From Cryomorphaceae bacterium (GTDB lineage: Bacteria; Bacteroidota; Bacteroidia; Flavobacteriales; ECT2AJA-044): a DNA stretch of 64,000 bases. The DNA lies in assembly GCA_017798125.1 (NCBI GenBank), contig CP059070.1, positions 2,232,001 to 2,296,000 on the forward strand, read 5' to 3'. The notes under the pieces were generated by a model. That model did no database searches and was not told the DNA's origin. It saw only the letters and a program-made list of their open reading frames with translations. Shown here one piece after another: positions 50,967 through 58,701 of this stretch (the stretch's first letter is position 1; each line of letters begins with the position of its first letter). Position numbers and translations under genes: made by a program.

Positions 50967-51641
50967 ATGAAGTGGACTTGGTGGAAAATTGCAAGTATCG
51001 TCTTGGTCTTTTACGTCCTGATTGCCGGACTGTTGGGGGATGTCCCGCGCCTTCCAATCTTGAACGAAACCATTCGCAATCTCTATTTCCATGTGACCAT
51101 GTGGTTCAGCATGATCATCCTTTTTCTCATCTCCCTTATCTACAGCATAAGATATTTACGAAGCAACGACATCGTTCATGATGACTGGGCCGTTGAATCA
51201 GCGATTTCCGGCTTGGTATTGGGCTTACTTGGATTAGTAACCGGCATGCTTTGGGCACGTTTTACTTGGGGGGCCTATTGGGTAAACGACCCTAAACTCA
51301 ATGGAGCGGCAATCGCCATCCTGATCTACCTTGCCTATTTCATCCTCCGCCAAAGCTTTGATGACGAACGGAAACGAGCCCGCCTCAGCGCAGTCTACAA
51401 TATTTTCGCCTTCATCTTTATGATCGTATTTATCGGCATCCTTCCGCGCTTGACGGATAGTCTGCATCCCGGAAACGGAGGCAATCCTGCCTTTAGTCAG
51501 TACGACTTAAACAGCGACATGCGCAAGGTCTTCTACCCCGCTGTAATTGGTTGGGCCCTCGTGGGTTACTGGATTGTACAAATCCGTTTGCGCATTCGCC
51601 GTATGGAACGCCAATGGTCCTGGAAAGAATTAAACTCATGA
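50967..51641 (+). CDS. ccmC: Cytochrome c assembly protein CcmC/CcsA family
   Basis: Integral membrane haem-handling protein of 224 residues. Conserved features are the periplasmic His in RNLYFHVTMWFSM, the WWD-type loop (GMLWARFTWGAYWVNDPKLNGAAIA) and the second His-bearing loop near RLTDSLHPGNGG. It presents haem for transfer to CcmE. The stop codon overlaps the next start as ATGA. Confidence 0.95.
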   Translation: MKWTWWKIASIVLVFYVLIAGLLGDVPRLPILNETIRNLYFHVTMWFSMIILFLISLIYSIRYLRSNDIVHDDWAVESAISGLVLGLLGLVTGMLWARFTWGAYWVNDPKLNGAAIAILIYLAYFILRQSFDDERKRARLSAVYNIFAFIFMIVFIGILPRLTDSLHPGNGGNPAFSQYDLNSDMRKVFYPAVIGWALVGYWIVQIRLRIRRMERQWSWKELNS

Positions 51642-51847
51642 AAAGATTACTCCTTTTATTGATACTGAGTGCCTACGGCACGATGGCTCAAAACCCCAAT
51701 AACGTCGAGATGGCAGATACCTTCAGACAGGAAGGTAAAATATACGTAGTTGTAGGCGTCATCGTAATCATTTTCATTGGACTGTTTGTTTATTTGATCA
51801 GTGTTGACCGCAAAGTCAGCAGACTTGAAAAGAAGATGGAAAAATGA
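51638..51847 (+). CDS. Small CcmD-like membrane protein
   Basis: A 69-residue protein with a signal-like first segment (KRLLLLLILSAYGTMAQ) and one membrane helix (YVVVGVIVIIFIGLFVYL) followed by a basic coiled stretch (DRKVSRLEKKMEK). Size and position between ccmC and ccmE match CcmD, although sequence similarity is weak, as usual for this family. It overlaps neighbours on both sides (ATGA). A perfect hairpin-GATG element (51669-51685) encodes the AYGTM segment. Confidence 0.75.
   Translation: MKRLLLLLILSAYGTMAQNPNNVEMADTFRQEGKIYVVVGVIVIIFIGLFVYLISVDRKVSRLEKKMEK
51669..51685 (+). repeat. Hairpin-GATG element, copy K
   Basis: GTGCC-TAC-GGCAC-GATG in the ccmD-like gene, sense, same stem as copies F and L. 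Confidence 0.8.
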
Positions 51848-52233
51848 AAAAGACGCACATCGTCATCATCGTCATCATTGCTCTTGGAATTGCTGCCATC
51901 ATGAGCACCTTTACCGATGCAAGCACCTACGTGAGCTTTCCACTTGCTGAGAAAAACGAAGGAAAGCAGTTCACCGTTATCGGCTATCTAAATAAGGATG
52001 CAGCCATGGACTACAACCCAGAACGGAATCAATTCTCGTTTACGGCCATTGATAAAGAAGGTAATGAGCGACGCGTGGTATACTTTCAACCTAAGCCACA
52101 GGATTTCGAGCGTTCAGAAGAAATCACCATGAAGGGATTTGCCACCGACACGGCGTTCGTCGCTGAGCAAATCTTGATGAAATGCCCATCCAAGTACAAC
52201 GAGACTAACGACGTCGAGAATACCTACGAATAA
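51844..52233 (+). CDS. ccmE: Haem chaperone CcmE, Cys (CxxxY) variant
   Basis: A membrane-anchored periplasmic chaperone of 129 residues that carries haem from CcmC to CcmF. The N-terminal anchor (IVIIVIIALGIAAIMS) precedes a small beta-barrel (TVIGYLNKDAAMDYNPERN). The haem attachment site reads KCPSKYNE: a Cys replaces the His of the classical HxxxY motif. CxxxY CcmE proteins are known from archaea and Desulfovibrio. Its stop overlaps the ccmF start by one base. Confidence 0.93.
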   Translation: MKKTHIVIIVIIALGIAAIMSTFTDASTYVSFPLAEKNEGKQFTVIGYLNKDAAMDYNPERNQFSFTAIDKEGNERRVVYFQPKPQDFERSEEITMKGFATDTAFVAEQILMKCPSKYNETNDVENTYE

Positions 52234-54677
52234 TGGAGTACGTCAATGAACACACTGGGATCGGTTCCATCGGTCACTTTGCTGTAGTCCTATCTTTTGT
52301 ATCCGCAATCATTTCCACTATTGCGTACTACTTCATGCATCGCTCCGATACACCGGAATGGAAGCGACTTGCGAGAACAAGCTTCTACGTCCACGCTCTG
52401 GGCGTCTTGGGCATTGTAGTGAGCCTGTACGTAATGATCTTCGGGCATTACTTCGAGTATCAATACGTCTGGCAGCACAGTTCACGCGAATTACCCATAT
52501 ACTACCTCATTTCGTGTATGTGGGAGGGTCAAGAAGGAAGTTTTCTTCTGTGGATCTTCTTCCAGGTCATTCTAGGACTCCTCTTCCTCAAGAAGGCGGG
52601 AAAATGGGAAGCAACCACCATGACCATTTACGGAAGCGTTCAGGTCTTTTTGACCAGTATGCTACTTGGTTCCTACATTTTCGGTGCCAAAATAGGTTCG
52701 TCACCATTTGTCCTGATCCGTGAGTTACCCGAGTATGCCGGTCTTCCTTTCCTTCAAAATCCGAACTACTTAGAAGCCCCTCAATTTCAGAATGGGACTG
52801 GGCTCAATCCACTTCTTCAAAACTACTGGATGGTTATACATCCTCCTACTCTATTCCTCGGATTTGCATCAGTTTTACCTCCTTTTGTCTTTGCGCTGGC
52901 AGGGCTTTGGCGTCGCAAGTACGACGAATGGCTAAAACCAGCTCTTTCTTGGACGTTCTTCTCTGTTATGATCCTCGGTACAGGAATTCTCATGGGAGGA
53001 GCTTGGGCTTACGAAGCACTGAGTTTTGGAGGATTCTGGGCTTGGGACCCTGTGGAAAATGCCATTTTGGTTCCTTGGTTGACCTTGGTTGGTGCGGCCC
53101 ACCTGATGTTGATTCAGAAAAACAAAGGTGGAAACCTAATGTCCACCTATGTGCTCACCTTCATAACCTTCATCCTCATTTTATACTCGACTTTCTTGAC
53201 TCGAAGCGGTGTCTTAGGAGACAGTTCCGTGCATGCATTCGTAGATCTAGGACTGAACGGTCAGCTACTGCTGTACCTCTTCTTTTACATCTTGCTTTCC
53301 TTTGGAGCCTTAGCCTACCACTGGCGCTGGCTGCCCAAAGCGACCACAGACGATCGCCTCTGGTCACGTGAGTTTTGGATGTTTATCGGGGCCTTGACCT
53401 TGACCATTTCGAGTTTCCAGATCACTTTTAGCACTTCTATTCCGGTGATCAACAAGCTCACCGAAATCATTGTGAATCCAGTGCTCGGAATCTTTGGAAT
53501 TGCAGAGCGAGCTGCCTTGGCCCCTCCGATTGATGTCATCGAACACTACAACAGTTGGCAACTTCCCTTTGCCCTACTCATTACTTCCTTAATCGCGTTC
53601 ACACAATTCTTGAAGTACAAGAAGACCGATTTTGGTAAATTCTTGAAGTCTATTGGCTTTAGCTTAGCTGCCTCTCTTGTATTGACCGTGGTTCTCGCAT
53701 TGGCCTGGGGTTTTGACAACGCCCTCTACACAGCTATGCTCTTCACGTCCATTTTTGCCGTGGTGGCCAACTTCGACTACTGGACTCGTATCCTGAAAGG
53801 AAAGCTCGACTTTGCGGGTGCTTCAGTTGCCCACATTGGATTCGGTTTGGTCATGCTAGGTTCCTTGGTCTCCAATGCCCAGAAAGAGGTTATATCGGAG
53901 AACCCGACGTACATCGCAAAAGACTTTCCCGCCAATGAGAATATCCTCATGGAGCTCGGGGACACCATGCAAATGGGCAAATACTACGTGACATGGCGCA
54001 GTGAGCGAAAAGAAGGATTTAATCGAGTATTCGAAATTGATTACTACGAAAGTGACGGTGCGGGAAGTCTTGAAAAGGCGTTCACCTTAGAGCCCTTTAT
54101 CCAGCTCAACGAGCAAATGGGCAACGTTGCTGAACCGAGCACAAGACATTTCTTGACCAAGGATATCTATACCCACATCACTTATGCAGAGCCCGAAGAG
54201 GTCCGAGCGGAGAAAATGGCTACGGGTTATGGACGCGAAGCGGATATTGAAATGGCGATGGGTGATTCGGCCATCTACAACCGTCACTTCGTTATCCTTG
54301 ACAGCCTTGCGCTTGATCCGAATCGAGCTCAATTCGACAACGGTGAAGCCATGAACATCGCGTTGGTGACCTATCTTTCCGTGATCAACGTCCAAGGAAC
54401 CCGTCGATATGCAAGACCTGCTTACGTCGTTACGGGGAACCAAGTCACACTGGAAGATGCGCTCATCGAAGATTTCGGCTTAAAATTCCGCTTCGAAGAC
54501 GTAAATCCCGAGAACAACAAGGTGAAGCTCAAGGCCTTTACGGATGTGCGGGATGAAAAAGAATTCATTGTCATGAAGGCCATCATCTTCCCTTGGATCA
54601 ATATTCTTTGGTTGGGAAGTATCTTGATGATCATTGGAACGGTAATGGCCATTAGACGACGAATTCTCCGCTCCTGA
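52233..54677 (+). CDS. ccmF: Haem lyase CcmF
   Basis: An 814-residue membrane protein that attaches haem to apocytochrome c. The WWD domain is clear (FGGFWAWDPVENAILVPWL), with conserved His-containing loops (MWEGQEGSFLLW; WMVIHPPTLFLGFA; RSGVLGDSSVHAF) and about 14 membrane segments. The C-terminal ~220 residues form a large periplasmic domain. It is coupled to the DUF2520 gene by a TGATG overlap. Confidence 0.95.
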   Translation: MEYVNEHTGIGSIGHFAVVLSFVSAIISTIAYYFMHRSDTPEWKRLARTSFYVHALGVLGIVVSLYVMIFGHYFEYQYVWQHSSRELPIYYLISCMWEGQEGSFLLWIFFQVILGLLFLKKAGKWEATTMTIYGSVQVFLTSMLLGSYIFGAKIGSSPFVLIRELPEYAGLPFLQNPNYLEAPQFQNGTGLNPLLQNYWMVIHPPTLFLGFASVLPPFVFALAGLWRRKYDEWLKPALSWTFFSVMILGTGILMGGAWAYEALSFGGFWAWDPVENAILVPWLTLVGAAHLMLIQKNKGGNLMSTYVLTFITFILILYSTFLTRSGVLGDSSVHAFVDLGLNGQLLLYLFFYILLSFGALAYHWRWLPKATTDDRLWSREFWMFIGALTLTISSFQITFSTSIPVINKLTEIIVNPVLGIFGIAERAALAPPIDVIEHYNSWQLPFALLITSLIAFTQFLKYKKTDFGKFLKSIGFSLAASLVLTVVLALAWGFDNALYTAMLFTSIFAVVANFDYWTRILKGKLDFAGASVAHIGFGLVMLGSLVSNAQKEVISENPTYIAKDFPANENILMELGDTMQMGKYYVTWRSERKEGFNRVFEIDYYESDGAGSLEKAFTLEPFIQLNEQMGNVAEPSTRHFLTKDIYTHITYAEPEEVRAEKMATGYGREADIEMAMGDSAIYNRHFVILDSLALDPNRAQFDNGEAMNIALVTYLSVINVQGTRRYARPAYVVTGNQVTLEDALIEDFGLKFRFEDVNPENNKVKLKAFTDVRDEKEFIVMKAIIFPWINILWLGSILMIIGTVMAIRRRILRS

Positions 54678-55432
54678 TGGATCGCATTGTTCTCATCGGA
54701 GCTGGACGGTTGGCCTTTCATTTGGGCCAAGCTCTTCAAGCCGTAGGCTTTGATCTCATAGGGCTTTACAATCGTACTGCAGATAATGGCAAAGAACTAG
54801 CGGAAGCTTTAGGTGCAGAGCTCTATCTTTCCTACGATGAGATTCCCCGTGATGCGGACTGGTATCTGATTGCCGTCTCCGATTCGGCCATTCCCGAAGT
54901 ATCTGAAAAATTAGAGGGTGTAAAAGGTTTGGTAACGCATACCTCGGGTTCTGTTGACTTAGATGTGCTGCAGGTACACGAGCGAAGAGGCGTTTTTTAC
55001 CCGCTCCAAACGTTCTCGCGTCAAAAGGAAGTCGTATTCCACCAAATACCCATGCTCATCGAAGCAAATTCGTCGGATTCAGAAGAGCTCCTTCTGGGGG
55101 CCGCGGCTCGAATCAGTCACCGAGTGGAGCGTGTGGACAGCTATCAGCGCCAATACTTGCATCTTGCAGCGGTTTTCGCCTGTAACTTCAGCAACCATAT
55201 GTACAGCATTGCCGAAAAGCTGATGAAACAACGCGGAATGAAGTTCGACTTGCTTCATCCATTGATCGCTGAGACCACACAAAAAGCTTTAGAACAGGGT
55301 CCAAGATCCTCTCAAACGGGCCCCGCAATCCGAAAAGATCAGGAGATCCTTAACAAGCACTTGACCTTGTTGGATGATCCCCTCTGGAAAGATCTTTATA
55401 CCTTAATCAGCCAAAGTATCGTTGATAAGTAA
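54677..55432 (+). CDS. Rossmann/DUF2520 NAD(P)-binding protein
   Basis: A 251-residue protein with an N-terminal Rossmann domain (VLIGAGRLAFHLGQALQ) similar to F420- or NADP-dependent oxidoreductases, and a C-terminal helical DUF2520 domain (HLAAVFACNFSNHMYSIAEKL). Family members resemble ketopantoate or pyrroline carboxylate reductases in fold, but the reaction is unknown. Confidence 0.88.
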   Translation: MDRIVLIGAGRLAFHLGQALQAVGFDLIGLYNRTADNGKELAEALGAELYLSYDEIPRDADWYLIAVSDSAIPEVSEKLEGVKGLVTHTSGSVDLDVLQVHERRGVFYPLQTFSRQKEVVFHQIPMLIEANSSDSEELLLGAAARISHRVERVDSYQRQYLHLAAVFACNFSNHMYSIAEKLMKQRGMKFDLLHPLIAETTQKALEQGPRSSQTGPAIRKDQEILNKHLTLLDDPLWKDLYTLISQSIVDK

Positions 55433-55434
55433 CT

Positions 55435-55956
55435 GTGAAGAATTACAAAGAACACCTTAAGAACATCACCACCTTCATCTTTGATGTAGACGGTGTCCTC
55501 ACCGACGGGCGAGTATTCGTGACCACAGAAGGAGAACAGTACCGGAATATGAACATCAAAGATGGATACGCCCTTCAGCTGGCCGTCAAGAAAGGCTATC
55601 ATGTGGCCATTATTTCAGGTGGTAATAACGAAGGGGTTCGAGTACGACTTAAAGGCCTCGGGCTTACCGATATTTACCTCGGCCAAAGGCACAAAATGGA
55701 CGCCTTCGAGGATTTAAAGGCGATTTATGGACTTGAGGCAGATGAAATTCTGTACATGGGTGATGATATTCCGGATTTCGAGGTGATGAGTCAATGTGGA
55801 TTGGCTACGTGTCCAGCAGATGCCGCACCGGAGATTCAAAAAATCAGCGATTACGTTTCTCCTCGCGGAGGCGGACAAGGTTGTGCACGAGACGTTCTTG
55901 AACAGGTGATGAAGGTTCAAGGTAAATGGATGAATGGCGATGGCTTTGAATGGTAA
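55435..55956 (+). CDS. kdsC: KDO-8-phosphate phosphatase (KdsC type)
   Basis: A 173-residue HAD phosphatase without a cap domain that makes KDO for lipopolysaccharide. Motifs are FIFDVDGVLTDG (nucleophile Asp), SGGNNEGVRVR, QRHKMDAF and GDDIPDFEVM (metal Asp), plus the C-terminal RGGGQGCARDVLE typical of KdsC. The start is GTG 55435 (VKNYKEHLKNITTF), 2 nt after the upstream stop; the gene overlaps the UbiA gene by 23 nt. Confidence 0.93.
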   Translation: MKNYKEHLKNITTFIFDVDGVLTDGRVFVTTEGEQYRNMNIKDGYALQLAVKKGYHVAIISGGNNEGVRVRLKGLGLTDIYLGQRHKMDAFEDLKAIYGLEADEILYMGDDIPDFEVMSQCGLATCPADAAPEIQKISDYVSPRGGGQGCARDVLEQVMKVQGKWMNGDGFEW

Positions 55957-56875
55957 GCTCATCTGGTCCTTTTTGCGGCTCATTCGCGCTAAGAACCTAC
56001 TAATTGTTGCTCTGACGCAATATCTGATTTATTGGAGTCTCATCTTGCCCTACGGAATTCCGATAGCCCTCTCCCCTCTTCAATTCTCCTTGCTGGTATT
56101 ATCTACTGTTCTTGTTGCTGCAGGTGGCTATGTCATCAACGACTACATGGACGTCAAGACCGACGAAATCAATCATGGTGATGTCATTGTCGGAACGGTT
56201 ATCAAACGAAGAGCTGCTATTGCTTGGCACGCCGGCCTTACATTTACAGGCGTCGTTCTAGGATTGTATCTGTCCTATCTCTTGAACATTTGGTATTTAT
56301 ATCTCATACATCCCTTTGCTGCCGTAGCTCTTTGGTACTATAGCATGACCTTGAAACGCGAATTCCTATTGGGAAACCTACTGGTTTCTGGAATGACCGC
56401 CTTAACGGTGCTTATCGTGCCTCTTTTTCTGATCTTACCGGCCTTGAGCGGACCCTTTCTTCAAAACCAACGAACACTCTTTTTGATTGTCTGCGGTTAT
56501 GCCCTATTCGCTTTTCTCGCCAATTTGATCCGAGAAATCATCAAGGACCTTGAAGATGTTCCGGGAGATTCTGCCCAAGGCTTCAAAACCATGGCGATTC
56601 AAATTGGCCCTACGGGAACCAAAATTCTTTTGGGATCCTTGATAGCCGCTATGCTGGTTTTAGTCGGCATCGTAAGCTTTAAACTTCTAGCGGACAGCAC
56701 TGGTCCCCTCATTTACACGATTGTCTTAGTCGTAGTACCTTCCGTACTACTCTTGTATCAAGTTCTTACTGCTGAATCGCCTAAAGACTATGGTCGAGCA
56801 AGTACCTTGACCAAGGTCATCATGCTGTTTGGAATTGTCTCCATGTGGGCCTTCAATCTGCTGTCTGGGATATGA
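55934..56875 (+). CDS. UbiA-family prenyltransferase
   Basis: A 313-residue membrane prenyltransferase with about nine helices and two Asp-rich motifs: NDYMDVKTDEIN and KDLEDVPGD. The substrate could be a quinone ring, but the sequence most resembles geranylgeranylglycerol-phosphate or chlorophyll-synthase-like members, so I leave it open. ATG 55934 or 55940 may be the start; Maf follows with an ATGA overlap. Confidence 0.9.
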   Translation: MAMALNGKLIWSFLRLIRAKNLLIVALTQYLIYWSLILPYGIPIALSPLQFSLLVLSTVLVAAGGYVINDYMDVKTDEINHGDVIVGTVIKRRAAIAWHAGLTFTGVVLGLYLSYLLNIWYLYLIHPFAAVALWYYSMTLKREFLLGNLLVSGMTALTVLIVPLFLILPALSGPFLQNQRTLFLIVCGYALFAFLANLIREIIKDLEDVPGDSAQGFKTMAIQIGPTGTKILLGSLIAAMLVLVGIVSFKLLADSTGPLIYTIVLVVVPSVLLLYQVLTAESPKDYGRASTLTKVIMLFGIVSMWAFNLLSGI

Positions 56876-57450
56876 TACGGGAGGAATATCCACACCCCAT
56901 AGTACTGGGTTCCGGATCGCCCCGCAGGAAGTCATTGCTTGCGGAACTAGGCTATACGTTTACCATTCGGACCAGTGATGTGGACGAAACACCGCCACCC
57001 CATTTGGATGGTCGTGGAATTGCCGAGTACCTGGCCAAGCACAAGGCGGATCACATTCAAACCTCCCCGGAAGAGGTCCTCATAACATCAGATACGGTGG
57101 TCTGGCAGAACGGAGAGAGTCTGGCTAAACCCGCTGACAAAGAGGAAGCTACAGAGATGCTGATCAAACTAAGCGGAAACACGCATGAGGTGATCACAGG
57201 GGTGTGCCTACGGCACGATGGACACCATCACGTCTTTTCAGACGTAACGACGGTTACGTTCAAAAAACTAGACGTGAATGACATCGAATACTACATCGAC
57301 ACCTTTAAGCCTTACGACAAAGCAGGCGCCTATGGAATCCAAGAATGGATTGGGATGATCGGCATAGAAAGCATCGAAGGATCGTACTTCAATGTTGTGG
57401 GTCTACCGGTCCAACGACTCGATGAAGCTCTGCGCTCCTTAGTCCACTAA
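56872..57450 (+). CDS. maf: Maf-family nucleotide pyrophosphatase
   Basis: A 192-residue house-cleaning pyrophosphatase acting on non-canonical or modified nucleotides. Motifs are VLGSGSPRRKSLLAELG, ITSDTVVW, and the C-terminal KPYDKAGAYGIQEWIG, the signature of dTTP/UTP-type Maf. I start at ATG 56872, overlapping the upstream stop; the longer frame from 56845 lies in the UbiA gene. The 3' end overlaps the convergent PLP enzyme gene by 12 nt. A hairpin-GATG element is at 57204-57220. Confidence 0.95.
   Translation: MIREEYPHPIVLGSGSPRRKSLLAELGYTFTIRTSDVDETPPPHLDGRGIAEYLAKHKADHIQTSPEEVLITSDTVVWQNGESLAKPADKEEATEMLIKLSGNTHEVITGVCLRHDGHHHVFSDVTTVTFKKLDVNDIEYYIDTFKPYDKAGAYGIQEWIGMIGIESIEGSYFNVVGLPVQRLDEALRSLVH
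57204..57220 (+). repeat. Hairpin-GATG element, copy L
   Basis: GTGCC-TAC-GGCAC-GATG in maf, sense, in a different codon phase from copy K (C-L-R-H-D rather than A-Y-G-T-M). Confidence 0.8.
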
Positions 57451-58644
57451 TCCAACGGCTTTAAAGCTCTCGAGCATCTTTTGGTACGTACGCTCAATGT
57501 CGTGGTCTAATCCTACGGACATGCGGACGAGTCCTCCGCTGAGTCCCATGGCTTTCATTTCTTCTTCTGTAAACTCAGAGCTGGTACTGCCTCCAGGATT
57601 ACTGAACAAGGTCTTTGAAAAGCCTAAACTGACCGCTAAATAGCCAATATTGGCATTCTGCATGTGTTCCATTAAGCGATAGCTTAGCTCATGAGACTGT
57701 GCGTCAATCATCAGCATTCCACCAAAACCAAAGTCTTCATTGTAGAGCGCTTTCATCAAATCGTGCTGTGGATGAGAAGTCAAGCCCGGATAGTACACGC
57801 GTAGGCCAATTTGCTCAAATCGCTCCGCCAAGTAAAGTGCGTTCCGACTGTGCTGCTTCATACGGATGTGTAAGCTTCTCAAATTCTTTAACATGCTTGC
57901 AGAACGGAGTCCATCTAAAACAGGACCAAGAAGCATTGAAGATCCGGCATTCACATCCATCATGCCCGCTACTAGTTCCTTTGAGCCACAGGTGACACCA
58001 CCTACAGCATCACTGGTACCGTTGATGAATTTAGTTAAGGAGTGAATCACCACATCAGCTCCATGGATAGCCGGGCTTAGCACCATAGGTGAGAAGGTGT
58101 TATCCACGACCAATTTTAAGTTGAACTCCTTTGCCAACTTCGCCAACGCTGGGATGTCCGCAACTTCGAGTAGCGGATTACTGATGGCTTCCGTGTAGAT
58201 CACCTTTGTGTTTTCAGTTATTCTTGAACGAACAGCATCCAAGTCTGAAATGTCCACAAAATGAGTCTGAACGCCGAAGCGCGGCAAGAAATTCTTCATG
58301 AACGCATAGCTACCTCCGTAGACGGTTCTTGCGCTGATTATTTCATCGCCCTGTCCGCATAAATGCATGAGTACTGAGCTGATGGACCCCATCCCTGAAG
58401 CAGATGCATGAGCCGCTTCAGTTCCTTCCATAGCCGCCAAGGCGTCCGCTAAATACTTGTTACTAGGGTTCGTGTGGCGTGAATAGAGATAGCAACCCTC
58501 CTTTTCTATTTCAAAGAGTTCCTCCATGGTTTCGGCCTGAAGGAAGGTAAAGGTGCTGGAATCTGTAATGGAAGGATTTACGCCTCCAAATTCACCAAAG
58601 TTCTGTAGGTCAAGAACTTGATCTGCGGGGTTGAAGTGATTCAT
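57439..58644 (-). CDS. Methionine gamma-lyase / trans-sulfuration PLP enzyme
   Basis: A 401-residue Cys/Met metabolism enzyme (fold type I). The PLP lysine is in HSLTKFINGTSD, with VVDNTFSPMV, YSRHTNPSNKYLADALAAMEG and the SLGFSKTLFSNPGGSTSS C-terminal phosphate/carboxylate region. It could be methionine gamma-lyase, cystathionine gamma-synthase or gamma-lyase; these cannot be separated reliably by eye. It is divergent from nhaC. Confidence 0.92.
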   Translation of the reverse strand: MNHFNPADQVLDLQNFGEFGGVNPSITDSSTFTFLQAETMEELFEIEKEGCYLYSRHTNPSNKYLADALAAMEGTEAAHASASGMGSISSVLMHLCGQGDEIISARTVYGGSYAFMKNFLPRFGVQTHFVDISDLDAVRSRITENTKVIYTEAISNPLLEVADIPALAKLAKEFNLKLVVDNTFSPMVLSPAIHGADVVIHSLTKFINGTSDAVGGVTCGSKELVAGMMDVNAGSSMLLGPVLDGLRSASMLKNLRSLHIRMKQHSRNALYLAERFEQIGLRVYYPGLTSHPQHDLMKALYNEDFGFGGMLMIDAQSHELSYRLMEHMQNANIGYLAVSLGFSKTLFSNPGGSTSSEFTEEEMKAMGLSGGLVRMSVGLDHDIERTYQKMLESFKAVGLVD

Positions 58645-58669
58645 GTCTGAGTCTTTTGTGTAGTGAGGG

Positions 58670-58677
58670 CAAACTTA
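58670..58677 (-). promoter_or_regulatory. TAnnTTTG -7 box for the PLP lyase gene
   Basis: TAAGTTTG on the minus strand, 25 nt before the ATG at 58644. It lies 9 nt from the nhaC -7 box on the opposite strand, so the two promoters may interfere. Confidence 0.45.
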
Positions 58678-58686
58678 AGGTTTTCG

Positions 58687-58694
58687 TATGTTTG
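58687..58694 (+). promoter_or_regulatory. TAnnTTTG -7 box for nhaC
   Basis: TATGTTTG ends 7 nt before the nhaC ATG at 58702, so the leader would be only a few nucleotides. Confidence 0.45.
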
Positions 58695-58701
58695 AAAACC
58701 T

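Noticed and set aside
54734-54750. AAGCC-TAC-GGCTT on the minus strand in the DUF2520 gene.
   Set aside because: The stem and loop match, but the flank is GAAG rather than GATG; kept out of the counted set.
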